DNA of 10,259 bases from Phycisphaerales bacterium. GTDB lineage: Bacteria > Planctomycetota > Phycisphaerae > Phycisphaerales > SM1A02. Position 1 is the first letter of the stretch. Every line of letters starts with the position of its first letter. Below, piece after piece: positions 1-6,008 of the stretch. Position numbers and translations under genes: made by a program. The notes beneath the pieces were generated by a model that was not told where the DNA came from, searched no databases, and saw nothing but the letters and a program-made list of their open reading frames with translations. The DNA is taken from NCBI GenBank assembly GCA_030748805.1, contig JASMLG010000022.1, forward strand, positions 1 through 10,259, read 5' to 3'.

Positions 1-424
1 TGTAAGCCATCGCAACCCCTGAAAATGGGTGGCGTAAACATTCGCCGTAGGAGCCCTTGATGACATTGCCGTTTTCATCTTTGTCAAACTCAAGTGGTTT
101 ACCACAGTCGGCTAGAAGTGAACCAGCAATGAGGTAATCCCGATTGATTGGAATATCGCACGCGAACGCTGATTCAAGAACATCTGCAATTGCAATGCAT
201 TGTCGAACGCACGAATTGAGATGCGCAATAAAAGTCATATCAATGTCGCCAGCAAGCAATGTGAATTTTACTGCACGCAATTCATCGAATGTCCAGCCAT
301 TGCCTCCGCAACCTGTAGTTATTGCTTCATTCCAAGTCGCAGCAACTGCATCGCGCAGTGATTCGTCTTGGATATCCATGATGTTTGGAAAAAGTTCTGC
401 GATATTATCTGTTGTATATGTCAT
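1..424 (-). CDS. HD-domain-like protein, N-terminal part (runs off the window)
   Basis: Partial gene of 141 codons, open at the window edge. It is too short at this edge to be listed as a complete reading frame, but it reads without a stop from an ATG that overlaps the lyase stop as ATGA. Residues 62-135 resemble the HD phosphohydrolase fold: H68 in an AHLNSC segment, then LIAGSLLADCGK (98-109) where family members usually have L-x-HD-x-GK, then LRHPFSG with H132. The usual His of the HD pair is therefore Ala105, while Asp106 and Lys109 are kept. HD proteins are metal-dependent phosphohydrolases or nucleotide hydrolases, and the substrate here is unknown. As the last visible gene of the CoA-ligase/lyase operon it probably has a linked role. 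The missing His may weaken metal binding or may be normal in this subfamily. The fold assignment rests on motif pattern only. Confidence 0.7.
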   Translation of the reverse strand, partial: MTYTTDNIAELFPNIMDIQDESLRDAVAATWNEAITTGCGGNGWTFDELRAVKFTLLAGDIDMTFIAHLNSCVRQCIAIADVLESAFACDIPINRDYLIAGSLLADCGKPLEFDKDENGNVIKGSYGECLRHPFSGVAMAY

Positions 425-1188
425 TTGAGTTTTCTTTCGGATGGGCCGTCGTATTCGTGATTTCCGGGGATGATTTTTCGCATTGGCTTCATGCGTGTTT
501 GTTCTTCGCGCACGTGCGCGACTAATCCGGGTGTTCTTGCAATCATAAATAAACCATTCATGACTTCTGGTTCAAAGCCAAGGTCTGCTAGAAGTGCAGC
601 AATTGCTCCGTCAACATTAATTGGCAATTTCTTCCCAGCATCAGCAAAGACCTGCGCAACTGCGCGTGCTGCTTCAATATACTTTCCGCAAACGTTTGCA
701 TCTTCAGCCAAATCCATAAGGCGTTTGGTTCGGGGGTCAGCAGAGTGTATACGATGACCGAAGCCACTCATACGCACACCAGATTGTTTCCATTCTGCAA
801 GACATGTTTCCGCGGCTAAATGCAAGTCCCCGCCATCTGATTTTGCAATTATTTCGCCAAGTTGTTTTGCACAGTTTGTAATAGCACCGCCGTGGTGTTT
901 ATTTATTGACATAATGCCAGCGGCAACTGAGGCGCTCAGCGTTGCACCAGTTGATGCAACGGTTCTTGCTGCAAGTACTGATGGCGGCGTTGCACCATGA
1001 TCAATACTTGAGACAATAATTGCTTCCATCAACTTACCTGTTGGTTCATCTGGCATTTCACCGCGAAGAATGAGATAGACCATCTGTCCAAATGAACTGT
1101 TGCCCATTAAGTCAGCAATGTCGTACCCGCGAACGCGTACTGCGTTTGGCTCGATTTCGGTGATTGCTGTCTTCCACGAGTCACTCAT
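421..1188 (-). CDS. citryl-CoA lyase-like protein (citrate synthase fold)
   Basis: A 255-residue protein with the citrate synthase C-terminal fold and the length of stand-alone citryl-CoA lyases (about 260), not full citrate synthases (about 370-430). Expected reaction: citryl-CoA to acetyl-CoA plus oxaloacetate, in the cytoplasm. Visible signatures are RGYDIADLMG near 20-29, SSIDHGATPPS (60-70), the catalytic-His segment HHGGA (98-102), GFGHRIHSADPR (142-153) matching the second active-site His and CoA/substrate region, INVDGAIA (190-197) carrying the expected catalytic Asp193, and TPGLVAHVREE (219-229). All three catalytic positions appear present, so it should be active. The ATG overlaps the stop of the alpha-subunit gene by four bases (ATGA), and its own stop overlaps the HD-like gene in the same way. 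This implies translational coupling and supports a complex or sequential pathway with the ligase subunits. The true substrate could be a citrate analogue. Confidence 0.88.
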   Translation of the reverse strand: MSDSWKTAITEIEPNAVRVRGYDIADLMGNSSFGQMVYLILRGEMPDEPTGKLMEAIIVSSIDHGATPPSVLAARTVASTGATLSASVAAGIMSINKHHGGAITNCAKQLGEIIAKSDGGDLHLAAETCLAEWKQSGVRMSGFGHRIHSADPRTKRLMDLAEDANVCGKYIEAARAVAQVFADAGKKLPINVDGAIAALLADLGFEPEVMNGLFMIARTPGLVAHVREEQTRMKPMRKIIPGNHEYDGPSERKLK

Positions 1189-2123
1189 GCGTTAATCCTC
1201 TCAAGGGAAAATGTTGCAAGCGCTGCTTCTGGCAAGTCACCAAAGGCATCGACGACAACGCCGCCCGCTTCTGTAATTGCTTTCACTTTGCCATCGTGCG
1301 TTCCACGACCACCTTCGATAATTGCGCCTGCATGGCTAAAGCGTGTGCCTTCTTTGGCTGCTTTACCGCCGATATAGGCGATGACTGGTTTTGTGATTCT
1401 TCCATCCTTCATGTGCTTTGCTAATCGCTCTTCTTGGCTACCTCCGATTTCGCCAAAGATAACTATGCCATCTGTCTCGTCATCATCTTCCATCATCAGT
1501 GCTACGTCGGGAATTGGTAATCCAATAACGCTATCACCACCAACATGGCAAAGTGTGCTTAAACCAAAACCAGCTTGTGCAAGGTAATACCCACAAGAAC
1601 TTGTCATGCCACCCGAACGCGAAATCACTCCAAGCGTCGTGCCATTACTTTCGGGAGCTTTCGGGGGGGTGAACCATTTGCGGGCTGACTCTGCTTTGCC
1701 GCCAATCATTCCAAGAACTGCCTTGCCTGGGCTAATAATTCCAAGAGTGTTTGGACCAACAAAGTTTGCACCCGCTTCTTTTGCTCTTGCAGCAATTGCC
1801 ATTGCATCCCAAACAGGAACGCGGTCTGGAACAAGTACAACAAGTTTCACGCCAGCGTCAATTGCTTCGATAGCAGCGTGCTTCACAAGACGTGCTGGGA
1901 CAAAGACAACTGAAATATCTATGTTACCCCCAGAGGACTCAATAACTTCAGCAACCGTGTCGTGTACTGCGATGCCTTCAACTTCTTGTCCGCCCTTTCC
2001 GGGCGTGCAACCGCCTACTATGTTCGTGCCAAACTCCTTCATAAGCCGAGTCCGTGCCCTGCCCTCTCGGCCAGTGATGCCCTGCACCATGACACGTTTA
2101 TTTTGATCAATAATGACTGCCAT
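1185..2123 (-). CDS. SucD-like acyl-CoA synthetase alpha subunit (succinyl-CoA/citryl-CoA synthetase family)
   Basis: A 312-residue alpha subunit of the ADP/NDP-forming acyl-CoA synthetase family. The Rossmann CoA-binding domain shows GITGREGRARTRLM (15-28) and CTPGKGG (39-45), then GPNTLGI (123-129). The ligase domain shows ISRSGGMTSS (167-176), VGGD (194-197), GEIGGSQEE (224-232) and the phospho-histidine segment FSHAGAIIEGG with His264. It forms the phosphohistidine intermediate that passes phosphate from ATP to the carboxylic acid before thioester formation. It is slightly longer than a typical SucD (about 290). The extra length lies mainly around residues 144-160, between the GMIGGK and TLGVISRSGG strands. 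SRSGGM resembles ATP-citrate lyase more than the SRSGTLT form of classic SucD, whereas CTPGKGG is SucD-like. Given the adjoining citryl-CoA lyase, a citryl-CoA synthetase role is more likely than a TCA-cycle succinyl-CoA synthetase. Start: TAATG overlap with the upstream gene. Confidence 0.9.
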   Translation of the reverse strand: MAVIIDQNKRVMVQGITGREGRARTRLMKEFGTNIVGGCTPGKGGQEVEGIAVHDTVAEVIESSGGNIDISVVFVPARLVKHAAIEAIDAGVKLVVLVPDRVPVWDAMAIAARAKEAGANFVGPNTLGIISPGKAVLGMIGGKAESARKWFTPPKAPESNGTTLGVISRSGGMTSSCGYYLAQAGFGLSTLCHVGGDSVIGLPIPDVALMMEDDDETDGIVIFGEIGGSQEERLAKHMKDGRITKPVIAYIGGKAAKEGTRFSHAGAIIEGGRGTHDGKVKAITEAGGVVVDAFGDLPEAALATFSLERINA

Positions 2124-3601
2124 TAATCAAGTCCTTTCACAGGCATATCTACAAAGACAACATTGTGTCCTGCTCGCAAACATTCTATTTCACAAGCGAT
2201 TAAATCGCTATCTTTATCAGTAATATCTTCAGTTGGTTCTGGTTGACCGGAATCGCCAATAGTTAGGAGGCCATTACTCTCGCGCACAACTATTTCTGCA
2301 ACTTCCGGTTGGACATTGTCAATCCAAAGTGCGCCGTACTTAATTGGAAAACTTGAAGCGTCTTCACTTCCCACAAAATCGGGGACGTGCCTAGCCATTG
2401 AGTCATTTGTTGCACTCGTTTCTTCAACCAATTTCGCAAAAACTTCAGCGCACTTTCCGGGCGTGTCATCTTTCTTGAAGCCCCGGACCTGTGCAGGCAA
2501 ATTACTGCACGAATCCTCAAGAATATCAACTGCTCTGTCTTCACTGTTTCCGCCCAAGCGAATGACTGCTGGTACTTCAATCTTCATTTCGATGAATGCT
2601 TTTGCAAGACCATACGCTGAGTGATACTGTTCTTGGGAAGCGACTCCCGATCCACTCCCAAAGTAACCGCTTAGATTTGGTTGAGATAAAATTATGCGCG
2701 CTGCCTGATAGACCTTGGCAACCGAAGGATTACCACTCGTATCAGTAAAGTTCGCAAGGGTAAAACCCTCGTTTGAAACCGCGTCCATTGACATCATTGA
2801 GCCGCCACCGCCTGCCCCGTGGAAAGCAATCAATCCCTTTGTATTTTCCCAACCAGAGGTTGGTAATTTTGCAAAGTAAAACGTTCCTCGATGATCTTCC
2901 TGTTCAATTTCGTACGCAAGTTGTTCAAGTTTTGTTGGCGGGTGATCAAGTTCGCGGGCAATTCCAATGCCTAAATCATCATGCCTAAAGACAGCGTAAT
3001 CGTCGATGGTTACCCTGCAGTCAGCGGCAACGATAGAGCCATCTGTTAAGCGAACAAGTGGATTGACTTCCATTGATCGTGCTTCGTGTGTTCGTGCTGC
3101 CAAAACAATTTTTACAATGGCATCGACAACGGCTTCGTCTTTTGTAACTTCAAGTAATGTTTCTTTTGAAATCTCACCATCTGCAGTCACTGGTATTCTT
3201 GCAACGGTGTCCGCCCTATCTTCGATACCACTACCACCTTGACAATCTAGTAAAAGAAGCGGCGCTTGATTTGCATCGTCTATCGTTAGCGACACAAAAA
3301 ACTCATCTTTAATGTCGAGCAATTCTTCGACTAACAGTTCTTCAACTGGAAAGTTGCCAAATTGCAGTGAAAACATTTTTTCAGCGGACTCTTTTGCTTC
3401 TTGAGCAGAGTGTACAAGCGCCACTCCACCAAGTGCCTTGCGACCTGTTACCCATGCTTGGACTTTTACAACAACGTTGCCGCCAAGTTCATTTGCTATT
3501 TCAAAAACTTGTTCTGGTGAATTGGCAACTCTGCCGCGAGGAATCGAAAGACCTGCCGCTGCTAAAAGTTGCTTACCTTGGTATTCATGTAAACGTGCCA
3601 T
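2123..3601 (-). CDS. SucC-like ATP-grasp acyl-CoA synthetase beta subunit with C-terminal extension
   Basis: A 492-residue ATP-grasp subunit that should bind ATP and the carboxylic acid and phosphorylate the partner alpha subunit. The N-terminus LHEYQGKQLL is the classic SucC opening. ATP-grasp features are VVKVQAW (44-50, Lys46), TGRKALGG (52-59), LVEELLDIKDE (90-100), metal ligands E178 and N180 in MEVNPLV, and D194 in AADCR. The C-terminal CoA-ligase domain includes FHGAGGGGSM (260-269), NFTDTSGNP (284-292) and VIRLGGNSEDRA (346-357). A normal SucC is about 390 residues. The remaining ~97 residues (from about 396) are a separate acidic segment that I do not recognise, so this is not an ordinary TCA-cycle SucC. 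The gene starts 18 bases after the membrane-protein gene and overlaps the alpha-subunit start by one base. A candidate internal -10 (TATCAT, 3611-3616) lies nine bases before the ATG. Confidence 0.9.
   Translation of the reverse strand: MARLHEYQGKQLLAAAGLSIPRGRVANSPEQVFEIANELGGNVVVKVQAWVTGRKALGGVALVHSAQEAKESAEKMFSLQFGNFPVEELLVEELLDIKDEFFVSLTIDDANQAPLLLLDCQGGSGIEDRADTVARIPVTADGEISKETLLEVTKDEAVVDAIVKIVLAARTHEARSMEVNPLVRLTDGSIVAADCRVTIDDYAVFRHDDLGIGIARELDHPPTKLEQLAYEIEQEDHRGTFYFAKLPTSGWENTKGLIAFHGAGGGGSMMSMDAVSNEGFTLANFTDTSGNPSVAKVYQAARIILSQPNLSGYFGSGSGVASQEQYHSAYGLAKAFIEMKIEVPAVIRLGGNSEDRAVDILEDSCSNLPAQVRGFKKDDTPGKCAEVFAKLVEETSATNDSMARHVPDFVGSEDASSFPIKYGALWIDNVQPEVAEIVVRESNGLLTIGDSGQPEPTEDITDKDSDLIACEIECLRAGHNVVFVDMPVKGLD
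2126..2416 (-). other. C-terminal extension of the SucC-like subunit
   Basis: Residues 396-492 lie beyond the end of the standard SucC fold, which appears to finish near KCAEVFAKLVEE (383-394). The segment contains two small predicted alpha/beta units: KYGALWIDNVQPEVAEIV (421-438), then an acidic linker EPTEDITDKDSD (455-466), then IACEIECLRAGHNVVFVDMP (468-487) with a CEIEC cysteine pair. I recognise no family. It could mediate docking with the lyase or the membrane protein, or regulate activity. It is in frame with no break, so it is unlikely to be read-through of a lost stop. Confidence 0.6.
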
Positions 3602-3619
3602 AGAGCGTGCATGATACCC

Positions 3620-4450
3620 CTACGGAGCAACTTTTTTGTCTATTTCAGGCACCGTATTTTCATCATGAGAGGAAGTCCAGCCAAGCCCTAATGCGAGACC
3701 AATAATAATGCCAGCGGCATATTCAATTGGCATTGGGAAGAGTAGTGATGAAATTTTTTGCTGAGCAAAAGAGGCAGGGCTTGTGTCACTAAGCAGTAAA
3801 CCGATTAGGTACCCAAGCCCACCACAAGCGATCGGTAATGCAAACAATATGATTGGTTGCATAGAACGAAGAAATTGTCTTGACAAAATGCCAATTAGAA
3901 CTCCACCAACTGCAGATGCTCCGAGAACTTGACCTTTTGCAGGCGTAGATGCAATGAACCAAATTACTGGCAGAATGGCAAGTGAAAGACAGATGGAAAT
4001 TCCAAGTTGTTTAGCTGTATTTTCGTCTTCCATTGGCTTGCTCACGCATTTCAGGGGGCCACCCAATGCGAACACAACTAAAGTTCCTAACAAGACAAGA
4101 ACACTAATAAATGCCGCTTCAAGAGCAAGCACATTGAAATTGCCGTTATTCATGACAAGTTCTTGCATCCCTTCAAGTTTCATTGCCATGGCAAATAGTG
4201 AAAAACCAAGAATAAACATTCCTGTTGTTGAAGTAGTACATTTTGCTACAAAACCAGCAACTACAGATGCCACTCCAATTGTCAGTGCCACTGCGAGCAT
4301 CGAAGAAATTGGCGAGATTGATTGGAAGATTGTTGGACCTAAAACACCACGAGTAGAAACCAGCGCTGAAGCTTGCCAAGCACCAAAAAAACCAACAAAC
4401 CCAGTTGCCAAGAGTACGATTATGCTTCGAATCCATGTGTCCATCGGCAC
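3620..4450 (-). CDS. unrecognised polytopic membrane protein, eight predicted helices
   Basis: A protein of 274-276 residues that I do not recognise as a named family. Hydrophobic segments fall near residues 9-27, 48-68, 75-92, 108-130, 149-167, 173-190, 195-220 and 236-258, giving about eight membrane helices. A short charged cytoplasmic-type tail follows (SSHDENTVPEIDKKVAP). Loops are short, with no visible ATP-binding, metal-binding or enzyme motif. Gly/Ala/Ser-rich helices (for example GASAVGGVLIG, near 176-186) would suit a small transporter or channel. It is the first gene of the minus-strand operon, 18 bases upstream of the SucC-like gene, so uptake or export of the ligase substrate (a di- or tricarboxylate) is a reasonable guess but only a guess. 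The longest frame starts at GTG (4450), but ATG at 4444 lies six bases after a TATTAT -10-like box and is the more likely start. Confidence 0.8.
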   Translation of the reverse strand: MPMDTWIRSIIVLLATGFVGFFGAWQASALVSTRGVLGPTIFQSISPISSMLAVALTIGVASVVAGFVAKCTTSTTGMFILGFSLFAMAMKLEGMQELVMNNGNFNVLALEAAFISVLVLLGTLVVFALGGPLKCVSKPMEDENTAKQLGISICLSLAILPVIWFIASTPAKGQVLGASAVGGVLIGILSRQFLRSMQPIILFALPIACGGLGYLIGLLLSDTSPASFAQQKISSLLFPMPIEYAAGIIIGLALGLGWTSSHDENTVPEIDKKVAP

Positions 4451-4511
4451 ATAATACTCGCTGACTAGGGCTAGTGCCCCGCGAGGTATCCTTGCGTTGT
4501 AAGATGTAAGG
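4451..4511. promoter_or_regulatory. divergent intergenic region with short inverted repeats and two -10-like boxes
   Basis: The only spacer between the divergent membrane-protein operon and hutH. It holds a perfect 5-bp inverted repeat, ACTAG-GG-CTAGT (4464-4475), and a near-perfect one, GCGAGG-TAT-CCTTGC (4481-4495, one mismatch). TATTAT on the minus strand (4451-4456) is a good -10 match for the operon. TAAGAT on the plus strand (4500-4505), six bases before the hutH ATG, is a weaker -10 candidate. I see no convincing -35 for either, which fits activator-dependent or weak promoters. The inverted repeats are short enough to be chance. Confidence 0.4.
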
Positions 4512-6008
4512 ATGAATCAAGAAGTTCTAGTTTTAGATGGAGGACCACTTTCAGGACCACAGGTTGTTGGAGTAGCTCGAAATGGAGTGCAAGTAGATGT
4601 TAGCACGCTTGCAATTGAACTCATGGAGTCTGCACATGCAGTCGTTGCGGAAGCCGCCTCATCTGATGCGGCTGTATACGGAGTGAATACTGGTTTTGGG
4701 GCGCTATCAACTACTTGCATTGAAAATGGGAAACTCGCAGATTTACAGATGAACCTTCTACGTTCCCACTCCGCAGGTGTAGGCGAACCACTAGAAGAAG
4801 AAATAGTTCGTGGCATGATGATTCTCCTTGCTGCAAGTTTGTCCCGTGGACATAGCGGTGTTCGACCAGTTGTAGTACACACCCTTGTGGAGATGCTAAA
4901 TGCTGGAGTGACACCCACCATTCCATCTCGGGGATCAGTTGGTGCCTCTGGCGACCTTGCCCCACTTGCTCACCTTGCACTCGTACTTTGCGGAGAAGGC
5001 AAGGCCACCCTTGGTGAAAAAGTAATGCCTGGCAAAGCAGCGATGACTGCAGCTGGAATTACTCCAATAGTACCTTCTGCAAAGGAAGGGCTTGCACTTA
5101 TCAATGGCACGCATCTCATGGCTTCCATTTCTGCATTGGCATTAGCTGATATTGCTGTTCTCTGCGAAGTCGCAGTAATCGCAACTGCGATGTCGATTGA
5201 CGCGGCAAAAGCTACTGATTCTTTCCTCGACCAACGGCTACATGCAGCACGGATTCAAAGTGGACAACAGACTGTTGCTAGTACTCTTCGAGCTCACTTA
5301 GTTAACTCAACAATACTTACATCGCATCAAGAAGATGATCAACGGGTACAAGACCCGTACAGTTTCCGTTGCTCTCCTCAAGTTCTCGGTGCAGCGATAG
5401 AAGCTATCGCAAAAGTAACTGGTGTTGTTTCTGCTGAACTTGGTGCTGTCACGGATAACCCTTTAGTCTTTCCGAAGGACAATGCGATTATTTCCGGAGG
5501 CAACTTCCACGGAATGCCTCTTGCAATTGCCATGGATGAATTGCGCATAGCACTCTGTCACATTGCAGGCATTGCTGAAAGGCGTATTGAATGGATTTTA
5601 TCTGGTCGTTGTATACACAATGATTTACCCGCCTTTTGCGCATGCGACCCAGGATTAGAAAGCGGGCTCATGATTGCCCAATACACTGCTGCTGCGTGCT
5701 GTGCAGAGTTAAGAACGCTTTCGATGCCAGCGAGTGTTTCAAATATTTCGACTTCAGGAGGGATTGAAGATTACAACTCCATGGGTGCAACTTCTGCACT
5801 GATGCTTCGTCAATCTATCAACCTGTGCCGGAGTGTCATAGCTATTGAATTATTGGTTGGTTGCGATGCTCTTGACCATCACAGACCTCTTAAAAGTGGC
5901 GATGCAGTCGAACATTTATATTCTAAAGTCCGCGAAGTTGTTCCAGAACGAAATTGCGACCGATCACCTGCACAAGATATTCTTGCAATTGAAAAATTGC
6001 TCCGTTAA
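4512..6008 (+). CDS. hutH: histidine ammonia-lyase (histidase)
   Basis: A complete 498-residue enzyme of the MIO-dependent aromatic ammonia-lyase family, close to the usual ~510. It converts L-histidine to trans-urocanate plus ammonia, the first step of histidine catabolism, as a cytoplasmic homotetramer. The MIO cofactor forms from Ala145-Ser146-Gly147 in GSVGASGDLAPLAHL. Other active-site residues seen are Tyr56 in YGVNTGFG, Asn198 in LINGTH, Gln280/Tyr283/Arg286 in VQDPYSFRC, Phe332 in GGNFHG and Glu419 in GGIEDYNSMG. Each sits 3-5 positions from its Pseudomonas putida HutH counterpart. Specificity is set by Ser85-His86 in LLRSHSAGVG, the histidase pair; tyrosine and phenylalanine lyases have His-Leu or Phe-Leu. 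Glu419 also supports histidase over PAL/TAL, where Gln is usual. The gene stands alone: no hutU, hutI or hutG is visible. The ATG is preceded directly by TAAGG with no normal SD spacing. Confidence 0.95.
   Translation: MNQEVLVLDGGPLSGPQVVGVARNGVQVDVSTLAIELMESAHAVVAEAASSDAAVYGVNTGFGALSTTCIENGKLADLQMNLLRSHSAGVGEPLEEEIVRGMMILLAASLSRGHSGVRPVVVHTLVEMLNAGVTPTIPSRGSVGASGDLAPLAHLALVLCGEGKATLGEKVMPGKAAMTAAGITPIVPSAKEGLALINGTHLMASISALALADIAVLCEVAVIATAMSIDAAKATDSFLDQRLHAARIQSGQQTVASTLRAHLVNSTILTSHQEDDQRVQDPYSFRCSPQVLGAAIEAIAKVTGVVSAELGAVTDNPLVFPKDNAIISGGNFHGMPLAIAMDELRIALCHIAGIAERRIEWILSGRCIHNDLPAFCACDPGLESGLMIAQYTAAACCAELRTLSMPASVSNISTSGGIEDYNSMGATSALMLRQSINLCRSVIAIELLVGCDALDHHRPLKSGDAVEHLYSKVREVVPERNCDRSPAQDILAIEKLLR

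Noticed and set aside
144..428. Plus-strand frame opposite the HD-like gene
   Set aside because: It lies antisense to a better-supported gene that overlaps its operon partner as ATGA, and its translation resembles nothing.
421..1188. Full citrate synthase (gltA)
   Set aside because: At 255 residues it lacks the N-terminal large-domain helices of citrate synthase; length and context match stand-alone citryl-CoA lyase.
2123..3601. Ordinary TCA-cycle succinyl-CoA synthetase (sucCD)
   Set aside because: The beta subunit is about 100 residues too long, the alpha subunit has an insertion and ACL-like SRSGGM, and a citryl-CoA-lyase-like gene overlaps downstream. I left gene symbols empty rather than call sucC/sucD.
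4512..6008. Phenylalanine or tyrosine ammonia-lyase
   Set aside because: The selectivity pair is Ser-His and the late active-site residue is Glu419, both histidase features.
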